Part shown: in pieces, positions 44,896 through 53,570 of the stretch
How positions within the stretch are numbered: position 1 is the stretch's first letter
How the letters are laid out: each line of letters begins with the position of its first letter
DNA from: an uncultured Actinomycetes bacterium
Lineage (GTDB): Bacteria; Actinomycetota; Thermoleophilia; Miltoncostaeales; Miltoncostaeaceae
Assembly (NCBI GenBank): GCA_903896045.1
Contig: CAITWD010000036.1
Span: forward strand, 42,871-106,870
Direction: 5' to 3'
DNA length: 64,000 bases
Notes under the pieces: generated by a model
Database searches by the model: none
What the model was told of the DNA's origin: nothing
What the model saw: only the letters and a program-made list of their open reading frames with translations
Program-made: the position numbers and the translations under genes

Positions 44896-45995
44896 GTACG
44901 ACCCCCATCACGTGCGCAATGCCCGAGGCATACACCCTCGTCGAAGAGTCGGAGCTTCGCCAGCGCGCCTGGACCGCGCGTCGAGCGCTCGGCGACCGGG
45001 CGGTCATCCTGGGCCACCATTACCAAAAAGACGAGGTGATGGAATTCGCCGACATTACCGGTGATTCGTACCTACTCGCTCAACGCGGCGCTGCCGCCAC
45101 CGCCGCAGAACTTATTGTCTTTTTAGGCGTCTATTTCATGGCCGAATCGGCAGATGTGCTCGCTGCCCCTCATCAGCGGGTCGTGCTTCCTGACCTTGGT
45201 GCGGGCTGCCACCTTGCCGAATGCGCCGATATCTTCACCGTGCGCGACGCCTGGGCACAACTCACTCAAGCGCTCCCTGGCAAGCGCATTATCCCCTTGA
45301 CCTATATGAACAGTGGCGCCGATCTGAAGGCGTTTGTGGGTGAACATGGTGGTGCGGTCTGCACATCAGGAAATGCACAGCGTGCATTTCGTTGGGCCTT
45401 CTCCGAAGGTGATGCGGTGTTTTTCTTTCCTGATGAACACCTTGGTCGCAATACCGGCGTGCAAATCGGTCTCGAGGCAGATGCTGGCAGGGTCTGGAAC
45501 CCGCGCCTGGCAGAGCTCGGAGGAATCGCACCAAATGAGTTGGCCGAGACGCCGCTCATTTTGTGGAAGGGCTTTTGCAATGTGCACACCGCCTTCACGA
45601 CCGCCCAGGTTGCCGACGCACGTGCCCAGGATCCCGCAACCATTGTGATTGTGCACCCCGAATGCCCGCGTGATGTTGTCGCAGCCGCCGATGAGGACGG
45701 ATCCACCGAATTCATCATCCGACGCTGCCAGGAACTTCCCGAGGGATCGCGGATCGTCATCGGCACAGATTGGAACCTGGTGAACCGCCTCGCCCATCGT
45801 CATCCCGATAAGCACATCTTTTGCCTGAATGAACACATTTGCCCATGTGTGACAATGAACCGCATCACGCTCCCGAAGCTGACCTGGTGCCTTGAATCGC
45901 TCGCAGCAGGCGAGATCGTCAATACGGTCAAAGTCGAGGATGAAATGGCACGCTGGGCACGTGTTGCACTTGATCGGATGCTGGCCCTCGCGTGA
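44892..45995 (+). CDS. nadA: Quinolinate synthase A
   Basis: A 367-residue [4Fe-4S] enzyme condensing iminoaspartate with dihydroxyacetone phosphate to quinolinate. G-H-H-Y-Q-K-D-E-V, M-N-S-G-A-D-L-K-A, H-P-E-C-P-R-D-V-V and C-P-C-V-T-M-N-R are present, with candidate cluster cysteines in the last two and in H-L-A-E-C-A-D. The track start is inside nadB. GTG 44892 overlaps the nadB stop and has GGGAGG just upstream. Confidence 0.94.
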   Translation: MSTTPITCAMPEAYTLVEESELRQRAWTARRALGDRAVILGHHYQKDEVMEFADITGDSYLLAQRGAAATAAELIVFLGVYFMAESADVLAAPHQRVVLPDLGAGCHLAECADIFTVRDAWAQLTQALPGKRIIPLTYMNSGADLKAFVGEHGGAVCTSGNAQRAFRWAFSEGDAVFFFPDEHLGRNTGVQIGLEADAGRVWNPRLAELGGIAPNELAETPLILWKGFCNVHTAFTTAQVADARAQDPATIVIVHPECPRDVVAAADEDGSTEFIIRRCQELPEGSRIVIGTDWNLVNRLAHRHPDKHIFCLNEHICPCVTMNRITLPKLTWCLESLAAGEIVNTVKVEDEMARWARVALDRMLALA

Positions 45996-46870
45996 GCGTC
46001 AGTCGCATGGATTCGACCATGGGCGTCAGCGGACCGTCGCTTGCCCAACTTGTCCGGTACGCACTCGCTGAAGATCTTGGTGATCTAGGTGATGTGACCT
46101 CGCAGGCATTGATTCCGGCGGATGCGGTTGCATCTGGACGACTCGTGAGCCGCGTCGATGGCATCTTTGCTGGCCATGCCGTGGGGCACGAAGTCATCCG
46201 CCAGTGTGGGCTCACCGCAACGTGGCACCTGCATGACGGTGATCAAATCCACCCACGTTCAGTGATCGCGGAGATCAGCGGAACGGCGCGGGCGGTTCTC
46301 TCCGCCGAGCGGACGCTCTTAAACTTCATTAGCCACCTCTCGGGTGTGGCAACCATGACACGATCATTTGTCGATGTCTGCGGCGACTGCGCAGTCCTCG
46401 ATACCCGCAAAACCACCCCGGGCCTACGGGCACTCGAAAAGGCGGCGGTTGTCGCAGGTGGCGGCCAGAATCACCGCTTTGGGCTCTTTGACCGTATCCT
46501 CGTCAAAGACAATCATTTGGCGCTCGCCGGCGCCGGTCTCGGCGACGCGGTCCGCCATGCCCGCACAACGTGGCCCGATCTCTTGATCGAAGTTGAGGCC
46601 GACGATCTTGATGGCGTACGGCGCGCATTGGCCGCAGAAGTCGATTGGATCCTGCTCGACAACATGACGATAGATCAGATGCGGGCGGCTGTGGCAGAGG
46701 TCGCAGGAAGAGCGCTCCTGGAAGGATCTGGCCGCATGGATCTCACGCGTGCCAGAGAGGCGTCAGCATGCGGAATCGACGCGCTCAGCGTCGGAGCGCT
46801 GACCCATTCGGCGCCCATTGTCGACATCGGACTCGATCTCGACGACGTGGGTGCCCCACCCGCGCGCTAG
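45992..46870 (+). CDS. nadC: Nicotinate-nucleotide pyrophosphorylase (carboxylating)
   Basis: A 292-residue enzyme turning quinolinate and PRPP into nicotinate mononucleotide. Diagnostic are E-D-L-G-D-L-G-D-V-T, S-A-E-R-T-L-L-N-F, D-T-R-K-T-T-P-G-L-R and V-K-D-N-H-L. The GTG start overlaps nadA as GTGA. An internal ATG at residue 6 or 10 is an alternative. The end overlaps convergent aroH by 4 bases, leaving no room for a terminator. Confidence 0.94.
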   Translation: MSVSRMDSTMGVSGPSLAQLVRYALAEDLGDLGDVTSQALIPADAVASGRLVSRVDGIFAGHAVGHEVIRQCGLTATWHLHDGDQIHPRSVIAEISGTARAVLSAERTLLNFISHLSGVATMTRSFVDVCGDCAVLDTRKTTPGLRALEKAAVVAGGGQNHRFGLFDRILVKDNHLALAGAGLGDAVRHARTTWPDLLIEVEADDLDGVRRALAAEVDWILLDNMTIDQMRAAVAEVAGRALLEGSGRMDLTRAREASACGIDALSVGALTHSAPIVDIGLDLDDVGAPPAR

Positions 46871-47241
46871 GACTCGCTTAAGTCCGTTCGTAATTGTCGG
46901 GCATCACGCAGATAGACATGACGCACTGGGGCGTCGGGGTCCATGTTGGCGTGCACCATCACGCGAATACAGAGCCCAAGCGCACCGGGCACATCGATCT
47001 CTGATGCACACAAGAGCGGCACCTGACTCAATCCAAGACTCCGTGCGGCAACGGCAGGAAACTCAGCGCGAAGGTCCGGGGTTGTCGTAAACAACATCGA
47101 GATCAACGCATCGCCATCGATGCCATTTCGCTCGAGCATCGCCGTCAACAACTCCGACGTCGCCTCAAGGATGGCATCAGCGGTGTCCCGCTCAGCAGTA
47201 ATTGCACCACGTATTGCTCGTACGCTCACGCCGCGCATCAT
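46867..47241 (-). CDS. aroH: Chorismate mutase, AroH type
   Basis: A 124-residue trimeric monofunctional mutase making prephenate, the TyrA substrate. Family segments are V-R-A-I-R-G-A-I-T-A-E-R-D-T, an F-T-T-T-P-D-L-R-A-E-F-P-A segment (usual F-T-x-T-x-D-L-x-x-x-F-P-A), and the C-terminal R-H-V-Y-L-R-D-A. It starts with two ATG codons, and the first overlaps rluB as ATGA. The scpA-scpB-rluB-aroH order recurs in several actinobacteria and Firmicutes-related lineages. Confidence 0.93.
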   Translation of the reverse strand: MMRGVSVRAIRGAITAERDTADAILEATSELLTAMLERNGIDGDALISMLFTTTPDLRAEFPAVAARSLGLSQVPLLCASEIDVPGALGLCIRVMVHANMDPDAPVRHVYLRDARQLRTDLSES

Positions 47242-48062
47242 ATTGCCCGAGGGGGCCGCGGTGTTTTGGGACGACGAACCGGGGCGTCAACATCGACATC
47301 AAGACCCGGGGCACTTGTGAGTCCATCGAGTCCACCAATCTTTCGCAATTGACGCAATTCATCCTGCGTGATCGCGCGAAACTCTCCGGTCCGCATGCCA
47401 CCGACTTCAATTCCCGCAAAGCGGATGCGTCGCAAGCGCTGGACGCGATGCCCCACCGCAAGGCACATCCGCTTGACGATGCGATTGCGACCCTCGGTAA
47501 TCTCGATGCGTAGCCACGTCCCGCCAGGATGCAGTCGCTCCATAATCTCAACACGCGCCGGCAGGCTCATTCCATCCTCAAGCTCGACGCCACGGCGTAA
47601 GTCCCGAACGGTTTCGGCGGAGACCCGGCCGTCGACAAGCGCCTCATAAATCTTTGGCACCTTGCCCCGTGGATGCATCAAGCGATTGGCGAGTTCGCCA
47701 TCGTTGGTGATCAACAAGACGCCTGTGGTATCGATATCCAATCGTCCCACAGGATAGAGCCGCACATCTCGGGGCAATAAATCCAGCACCGTCTGACGCC
47801 CTTCGGGGTCCCGTGCGGTAGAGACCACGCCGGCGGGCTTGTTGAGGACAAAGACCTGCAACGGCTCTGGGCTGACGATACGGCCATCGACGCGAATCAG
47901 ATCGCCTGGGCCAACCAACTGTCCCGTCGTTGCGACGGTGTCGTTAATGGTGATGCGTCCGTCGGCAACCAACACCTCTGCAGCCCGTCGACTCGCAACG
48001 CCAGCTTGCGCCAGCGCGCGATGGATACGGGTCTCAGGCTCGGGCCATCGATGCTCGTTCAT
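47238..48062 (-). CDS. rluB: Ribosomal large-subunit pseudouridine synthase, RsuA/RluB family
   Basis: A 274-residue rRNA pseudouridine synthase. The N-terminal S4 domain (R-I-H-R-A-L-A-Q-A-G-V-A-S-R-R-A-A-E) precedes the catalytic domain with V-G-R-L-D-I-D-T-T-G-V-L-L-I-T-N-D-G, where the Asp in R-L-D is the nucleophile. The Pro/Arg-rich tail is variable. Its position directly after scpB is the usual location of rluB in Gram-positives. Confidence 0.92.
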   Translation of the reverse strand: MNEHRWPEPETRIHRALAQAGVASRRAAEVLVADGRITINDTVATTGQLVGPGDLIRVDGRIVSPEPLQVFVLNKPAGVVSTARDPEGRQTVLDLLPRDVRLYPVGRLDIDTTGVLLITNDGELANRLMHPRGKVPKIYEALVDGRVSAETVRDLRRGVELEDGMSLPARVEIMERLHPGGTWLRIEITEGRNRIVKRMCLAVGHRVQRLRRIRFAGIEVGGMRTGEFRAITQDELRQLRKIGGLDGLTSAPGLDVDVDAPVRRPKTPRPPRAI

Positions 48063-48640
48063 GCATCCTCATCGTCAAGGTGGCCCGCGTCGCGCAGCCG
48101 CTGACGGACAGCTTCCGCCTCGGCGCCACTGAGTTCAAATTGGGTGATTGGTGGAAGATCTGACGAACCGCGCAAACCAAAGCGCTCCTGAAAGGCGGGG
48201 GTCGTACGGTACCGCATCGCGCCGCCATCGCCGACGCGGCCCGCTTCCTCGATCATTCCTCGATCAAGCAGCGACCCAACGGTTGCCTCTGCCGACACAC
48301 CGCGGACCCGGGCGATCTCCGGTCGAGAGATCGGCTCCAGGTAGGCAATGACAGCCAAGGTCTCAATCGCTGCCGGGGAAAGCCGCTCATCCGGTGGACG
48401 GGCCCGTAGACGATCACATACTGCACCGAGCTCGGCGCGTGCACGCACTACCCACCCGCCAGCGATCTCGGCCACCTCAAGACCGCTCTCGTCGCCGTAT
48501 CTGGCTCCAAGCACCGCAAGCGCACGCTGCACCTCGCCAGGCGACGACTCAGCAAGCTCGCACAACCGTACGATGCTCAACGGTTCGGGGCTCAAAAACA
48601 GGAGCGCCTCGAGAGCGCGATCAAGTGCGATCTCACTCAC
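48059..48640 (-). CDS. scpB: Segregation and condensation protein B
   Basis: A 193-residue double winged-helix protein that dimerises and binds ScpA in the SMC complex. A-L-D-R-A-L-E-A-L-L-F-L-S opens it, and L-S-P-A-A-I-E-T-L-A-V-I-A-Y-L-E-P-I-S-R-P-E-I and R-G-V-S-A-E follow. The track adds 25 residues. GTG 48640 overlaps the scpA end and has AGGA 7 bases upstream. Confidence 0.94.
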   Translation of the reverse strand: MSEIALDRALEALLFLSPEPLSIVRLCELAESSPGEVQRALAVLGARYGDESGLEVAEIAGGWVVRARAELGAVCDRLRARPPDERLSPAAIETLAVIAYLEPISRPEIARVRGVSAEATVGSLLDRGMIEEAGRVGDGGAMRYRTTPAFQERFGLRGSSDLPPITQFELSGAEAEAVRQRLRDAGHLDDEDA

Positions 48641-49376
48641 CGGCAAATCCTGGTTGCATGCGGTGCACGGTGATGTCACCAAATGGCACCGGTTGCGCCA
48701 GGCTGGCCTCACCACGGCGCGCCAATTCCAAACACGCCATCAAAGTCATCCCCTGCGCCAGACGATCGGTTCCGTCGGTGAGCTCATCAAAACTCACTCT
48801 CCCCGTACGACGAAGTGCCCCACGCAGCTCTGCCACGATCTCACCAACGTTGATGCGCTCGCGGTTCATATGCCCCATCGAGGGCATTGGTGGGGCAACC
48901 ATCAACCGAATAATCGCCTCAAGCAGCTCACTGGGGGCATGTGGCGCCTGCAGGGCCGCCGCGCGATCGAGTGGCACCCGTCGATAGCGCACCGCACCAT
49001 CGATTCCGTCTTGCATCGACAGCCAGGTACCCGCGCGCTGAAATGGCGCAAATGCAATCAGTTGCGCAGCAAGACGCTCGCGCACCAATTCGGCATCAGG
49101 ATCGGGCGCGTAGTCATCGTCGTCGTCCTCTCCGACAAGCCGTCGTGCTTTGAGCTCCACGAGGCTGCACAACAACAAGACAAGTTCACCCGTCGTGGGA
49201 GGATCCCACTCATCAGGCCCGCGCAGGGTGGCCTCGACAAGATCACGCAAGGGAAGTTCTGCGAGCTCAATTTCTTCACGCAGCACAAGTGTCAGCAACA
49301 GATCAAGCGGACCTTCGAAAAGATCCAGCTCAAGGGGTAGCCGCAGAGGGTCCGCGACCCGCCCGGACGCACTCAC
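48633..49376 (-). CDS. scpA: Segregation and condensation protein A
   Basis: A 247-residue kleisin linking SMC heads. The N-terminal F-E-G-P-L-D-L-L-L-T-L-V and the helix with L-V-L-L-L-C-S-L-V-E-L-K-A-R-R-L are diagnostic, and the C-terminal winged helix has F-D-E-L-T-D-G-T-D-R-L-A-Q-G. The start overlaps the trpS stop as GTGA. With smc at 8-12 kb and scpB next door, all three condensin subunits are in the window. Confidence 0.95.
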   Translation of the reverse strand: MSASGRVADPLRLPLELDLFEGPLDLLLTLVLREEIELAELPLRDLVEATLRGPDEWDPPTTGELVLLLCSLVELKARRLVGEDDDDDYAPDPDAELVRERLAAQLIAFAPFQRAGTWLSMQDGIDGAVRYRRVPLDRAAALQAPHAPSELLEAIIRLMVAPPMPSMGHMNRERINVGEIVAELRGALRRTGRVSFDELTDGTDRLAQGMTLMACLELARRGEASLAQPVPFGDITVHRMQPGFAGE

Positions 49377-50371
49377 AGCCCCATCGCCGCCTTCGCCTCA
49401 GCCAGCACTGGCGCGGCAATCGCCTTCGCGCGACGTGCCCCATCGGCAAGGATGTCCTCGATCTTGTCAGGATCCTCCAGGAATGCTGCCCGGCGTTCGC
49501 GGATTGGTCGAATCACCGATTTAATTGTTTCGGCGAGCGCACGCTTATCCTGCACACAGCCCAATTCGGCACTCGTGCAGCCAGCAAAAATCGTTTCCAT
49601 CTCCGCTGGAGATGTGCCAAAGAGCTTGTGATAGGCCCAGACATTGCAAACATCGGGACGCCCTGGATCACTTTTGCGAATCCGCTGTGGATCAGTCACC
49701 ATCGACCCCACCAAGCGATCAATTTCCTCGTCGCTGGCGCCCATCGTGATGGCATTTCCATAGCTTTTGCTCATCTTGCGGTTATCTACCCCAAGAATCA
49801 GCGGCGATTCGGCAAGCCGCGCTTGCGGCTCAGGAAACACCGGGCCATAGAGATTGTTGAATCTCCGGACGACCTCACGCGCAAGCTCAAGATGCGGAAG
49901 CTGGTCTTGGCCGACCGGCACCTCGGTGGCTTTGTACAAAATGATGTCGGCGGTTTGCAGGAGCGGGTACCCCAAGAATCCAAAGGTATCGATTCCCTCA
50001 CCAAGCTCGGCAATTTGCCCCTTATAGGTTGGTACTCGCTCGAGCCACGACAGCGGCGTGATCATCCCCAGCATGGTGGCGAGCTCTGCGTGCTCAGAAA
50101 TATCGGACTGACGGAAGATGATGCTCCGCTCAGGGTCAATTCCCACCGCGAGCCAATCGGCAACCATCAGTTGCCCGCTGCGGCGGATCCCGCCGACATC
50201 CTCATAGCCCGTCGTGAGCGCATGCAGGTCAACCACGCAATAGATGCACTCTGCATGCTCTTGCAAGCGCACCCAATTCCCGAGGGCGCCAAAGAGATGT
50301 CCGATGTGCAGCTCGCCGGTTGGACGCATTCCCGAGAACACACGGGTGTGCGCAGAAGTTGTCGTAGTCAT
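49373..50371 (-). CDS. trpS: Tryptophanyl-tRNA synthetase
   Basis: A 332-residue class I synthetase. The HIGH motif is G-E-L-H-I-G-H-L-F-G-A-L with F-S-G-M-R-P-T before it. The adenylate-binding G-Q-D-Q-L-P-H-L-E-L and K-M-S-K-S follow. Length and motif spacing are normal. trpS upstream of scpA is frequent in Gram-positives. It lies 51 bases after the dehalogenase-like gene. Confidence 0.97.
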   Translation of the reverse strand: MTTTTSAHTRVFSGMRPTGELHIGHLFGALGNWVRLQEHAECIYCVVDLHALTTGYEDVGGIRRSGQLMVADWLAVGIDPERSIIFRQSDISEHAELATMLGMITPLSWLERVPTYKGQIAELGEGIDTFGFLGYPLLQTADIILYKATEVPVGQDQLPHLELAREVVRRFNNLYGPVFPEPQARLAESPLILGVDNRKMSKSYGNAITMGASDEEIDRLVGSMVTDPQRIRKSDPGRPDVCNVWAYHKLFGTSPAEMETIFAGCTSAELGCVQDKRALAETIKSVIRPIRERRAAFLEDPDKIEDILADGARRAKAIAAPVLAEAKAAMGL

Positions 50372-50422
50372 CAGTGCGATCGTACCGACCGCGGCGGCTA
50401 TCCACCGGGTTTTCGGTGCGAC

Positions 50423-51325
50423 CTATTCGTTGGCTGCAAAAAAATCGAAAAGCGCCGCCCAGGTCGCATCGGGGGCCTCTTCTGCAACGAAATGTCCCGC
50501 ATCCACGGCGACCCCGGTCACGGTTGTGGCAACGACCTCCCACGCGGCGGTGATGTCATAGAGACGCCCCATGGCGCCTGAGGAACCCCAGATCGCGATG
50601 AGCGGCTGCGTGACACGTCGCCCCGCATCTGCATCGGCATCGTCATGGATCAAATCGACGTTCGCAGCCGCCCGATAATCGGCACAGGATGCCGCGATTG
50701 CCGATGGGGTGAACCAGCGCAGGTATTCGGCGACGGCCCGTGGATCCAGTTCGGACCGCTTCGCCGACCACCGATCGAGAATCTCCATCACAAACCACTC
50801 AGGGTCCGCACCAATCATCCGCTCGGGCAATCCGCCCTCTTGAAGGAGAAAAAACCAATGCCAATAGGCGCGCGCAAATGCCAGATCGGTCTCTCGCAGA
50901 AGGGTGCGGGTCGGCACGATGTCGAGCACCGCAATGCGGCGCACCGCATCGGGGGCGTCAAGCGCCAATCGATGTGCAACGCGGGCACCCCGGTCATGAC
51001 CAACGACTGAAAATTCAGCAATCCCGAGTGCGCGCATGAGCGCAAGTTGGTCTGCTGCCATGGCGCGCTTCGCGTGTGTCGCACCATCAGTTGACGGGGC
51101 CGGCGTGCCGGATTGCCCGTAGCCGCGCAGATCGGGAACCACAACCCGAAACCCCGCCTCGACATACCGTGGAGCAATCTTGTGCCACATCGCACGCGTC
51201 TGGGGGTACCCGTGCAGTAACAGCACCGCCGGGCCGTCACCGGCAACCCAAACGGCAATCTCGCCGGCGTCCGTCTCGATACTGATTCGGACATCTTCGA
51301 ACCCTGGAAAGAGTGATGTGCTCAT
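50423..51325 (-). CDS. Fluoroacetate/haloacetate dehalogenase-like hydrolase
   Basis: About 300 residues, alpha/beta hydrolase fold. L-L-L-H-G-Y-P-Q-T precedes the nucleophile elbow G-H-D-R-G-A-R, with Asp as nucleophile and two Arg placed as in carboxylate-binding FAc-DEX enzymes. A-V-L-D-I-V-P gives the acid, Y-W-H-W-F-F-L the halide-pocket His-Trp, D-Y-R-A-A-A the pocket Tyr, and D-A-G-H-F the catalytic His. This is the full residue set known from Rhodopseudomonas fluoroacetate dehalogenase. An epoxide hydrolase is less likely. ATG 51325 is preferred over the track start. It follows dedA by 23 bases. Confidence 0.78.
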   Translation of the reverse strand: MSTSLFPGFEDVRISIETDAGEIAVWVAGDGPAVLLLHGYPQTRAMWHKIAPRYVEAGFRVVVPDLRGYGQSGTPAPSTDGATHAKRAMAADQLALMRALGIAEFSVVGHDRGARVAHRLALDAPDAVRRIAVLDIVPTRTLLRETDLAFARAYWHWFFLLQEGGLPERMIGADPEWFVMEILDRWSAKRSELDPRAVAEYLRWFTPSAIAASCADYRAAANVDLIHDDADADAGRRVTQPLIAIWGSSGAMGRLYDITAAWEVVATTVTGVAVDAGHFVAEEAPDATWAALFDFFAANE

Positions 51326-51348
51326 TCGTTCACGCCCTCGTGGATGAA

Positions 51349-51984
51349 CTAGGAGACTCCGGTTCCGCCGGAGGAGTCTCTGCGGGTGCGTGCCTTGCGC
51401 ATCACCCACCACGCAATCCCACCAATCACGGCGAGCACAATCACGTAATCAAAGATGTGCAAGTGGTGCTCAAGGCTCTTCCAGTTTGCTCCGACCGCTT
51501 CACCCGCAAGGGTCAAGAGAATCACCCATGGGATGCAGCCGATCACGGTGAAGGTAATAAATCGCCAGATCGGCATCCGTGCGATTCCCGCAGGAAGCGA
51601 AATAAAGGTGCGCACAATCGGCAGGACCCGAGCAATCAGCACTGCCATATCGCCGCGTCGTGCAAACCATCGCTCAGCGGTTTCGAGCCGCTTCGGGGTG
51701 ATGTGCAGCCACCGAATCTCAAGCGCCCACTCGCGACCTTTTGCGGACCCCACCCAATATGCAATCAGTGATCCAATGAGGTTGCCGAGTACTCCGGCGA
51801 TCACGATCGGGACGAATGACTGCTGTCCCGTACTCACCAAAAAGCCACCGTAGAGCATGATGGCTTCGCTCGGAATCGGGATACATGCGCTCTCGAGCAG
51901 CATCAAGAAAAATACCGCCCAAAGGCCATATGAGCCAATGGCATGGACCGCAAAATTGACGAGCGGCGCGGTGATGTCAGGCAA
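51349..51984 (-). CDS. DedA family membrane protein
   Basis: A 211-residue membrane protein of the DedA/SNARE-associated family, which includes flippases for undecaprenyl phosphate and phospholipids. The signature is F-F-L-M-L-L-E-S-A-C-I-P-I-P-S-E near residue 26. The conserved R-V-L-P-I-V-R-T-F-I-S-L-P-A-G segment follows, with about five hydrophobic stretches and a basic tail. The start appears to be TTG 51984, since in-frame stops lie just upstream and no ATG/GTG follows before the signature. The ribosome-binding site is weak. Confidence 0.88.
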   Translation of the reverse strand: MPDITAPLVNFAVHAIGSYGLWAVFFLMLLESACIPIPSEAIMLYGGFLVSTGQQSFVPIVIAGVLGNLIGSLIAYWVGSAKGREWALEIRWLHITPKRLETAERWFARRGDMAVLIARVLPIVRTFISLPAGIARMPIWRFITFTVIGCIPWVILLTLAGEAVGANWKSLEHHLHIFDYVIVLAVIGGIAWWVMRKARTRRDSSGGTGVS

Positions 51985-52043
51985 TGGACGATCTCATTAG
52001 TGACGGCACGCATCCCGGTGATGTCACGAGAAATACGTTGCGG

Positions 52044-53570
52044 TTACTCACGATCAAACGACTGACGCAGCACTGGGGTCCGCGCCGCAGTCGCCTCATC
52101 GAGGCGGCGCACCGGCGTGGTGTAGGGGGCGTTTTGGGCGATCTCCGGAGAGGTCGCCGCCTCCGCCAGAATCTCTGCCACGATCTCAACAAATGCATCG
52201 AGAGTCTCGCGGGTCTCGGTCTCGGTCGGCTCGATCAATAAGCACTCCTCGACCAGCTGCGGGAAGTACACCGTTGGAGGGTGCACTCCGAAGTCGAGCA
52301 TGCGCTTGGCCAGATCGAGCGTGCGGATTCCCAGATCGCGCTTCATCGGTCCTCCCGACAGCACGAATTCGTGCATGCAGCTGCCCTCATACGGCGAGGA
52401 CAGATACTCCCCAATCCCCTTCTCGCGCATACGTGCCCGCAGGTAGTTGGCATTCAGTACCGCGATTTCTGAGGCGCGGCGCAACCCCTCGCCGCCGAGC
52501 GAGCAGATGTAGGCATACGCGCGGACAAAGACCCCATAGTTGCCCTGAAAACCACGCAAGCGCCCGATGCTCTGCGGGGCATCATCGGTTAAATCAAAGA
52601 CCGGTCCGTCAGCGGTGTCGGTCCGCGTGACCAACGGCACCGGCAGATACGGGGCAATTCTATCCGACACCGCAATCGGCCCGGAGCCGGGGCCGCCGCC
52701 GCCATGGGGCTGGGTGAAGGACTTGTGCAAGTTGAAATGCACGATGTCAAAACCCATATCGCCTGGGCGACTGATCCCCATAATCGCGTTGAGGTTTGCC
52801 CCGTCGTAGTACAGAGTCGCGCCCACATCGTGGACAATCTTTGCGATCTCGGTGATGTTGGGATCAAAAATGCCCAGGGTATTTGGGTTGGTCAGCATCA
52901 GACAGGCGACGCGATCAGTTGCCTTAGACCGAAGGTCGTCAAGGTCGACGCCGCCATCAGGGTTGGTACCCACACCGACCACGCGATATCCCGCCATCGT
53001 CACTGTCGCCGGGTTGGTGCCATGCGCAGTGTCGGGGGTCAAAATAATCTCGCGCGCATCCCCGCGGGCCTCGTGATAGGCGCGGGTCAACAGCACGCCC
53101 GCCAATTCGCCATGCGATCCCGCACTCGGCTGCAACGAGACATGCGGCAGGCCTGCAACCTCACTCAGCGCCTCCTGAAGACCCCACATCAACTCAAGCG
53201 CGCCCTGCGCCCGCTCGGGACGCTGGAACGGATGCAAACGCGAGTGACCTGGCATTGCCGCAACCCGCTCATGCATTTTTGGGTTGTGCTTCATCGTGCA
53301 GGAACCTAAGGGGTAGAACCCGCTATCGAGGTCAAAGTTGCGCTTACTCAAGCGCACGTAGTGACGCACGATCTCTGGCTCGGAGACCTCCGGCAAGCGC
53401 GGGATTTCTTGACGCCGAAATCGTGCGGGAAGGAGTGCCTCCGCCGCCTGCAACGGCACGTCAATCTCGGGCAGCATGCTTGCCCGACGACCTGGAGCGC
53501 CCCGTTCAAAGATGGTGACTGCCGCTTCACGCTGTTGCGCGGTTTGGGCGAAATCGGTTCGAGTGCTCAT
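52044..53570 (-). CDS. gcvPB: Glycine dehydrogenase (decarboxylating) subunit 2
   Basis: A 508-residue beta subunit of the split P protein. It holds the PLP site H-F-N-L-H-K-S-F-T-Q-P-H-G-G-G-G-P-G and the C-terminal glycine-rich motif. D-S-G-F-Y-P-L-G-S-C-T-M-K-H-N-P-K is near residue 80. With gcvPA it decarboxylates glycine and loads the aminomethyl group on GcvH. ATG overlaps gcvPA as ATGA. It is the last gene of the gcv operon. Confidence 0.96.
   Translation of the reverse strand: MSTRTDFAQTAQQREAAVTIFERGAPGRRASMLPEIDVPLQAAEALLPARFRRQEIPRLPEVSEPEIVRHYVRLSKRNFDLDSGFYPLGSCTMKHNPKMHERVAAMPGHSRLHPFQRPERAQGALELMWGLQEALSEVAGLPHVSLQPSAGSHGELAGVLLTRAYHEARGDAREIILTPDTAHGTNPATVTMAGYRVVGVGTNPDGGVDLDDLRSKATDRVACLMLTNPNTLGIFDPNITEIAKIVHDVGATLYYDGANLNAIMGISRPGDMGFDIVHFNLHKSFTQPHGGGGPGSGPIAVSDRIAPYLPVPLVTRTDTADGPVFDLTDDAPQSIGRLRGFQGNYGVFVRAYAYICSLGGEGLRRASEIAVLNANYLRARMREKGIGEYLSSPYEGSCMHEFVLSGGPMKRDLGIRTLDLAKRMLDFGVHPPTVYFPQLVEECLLIEPTETETRETLDAFVEIVAEILAEAATSPEIAQNAPYTTPVRRLDEATAARTPVLRQSFDRE

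Noticed and set aside
49289-50581. 430-aa plus-strand ORF
   Set aside because: Antisense to trpS and the end of scpA.
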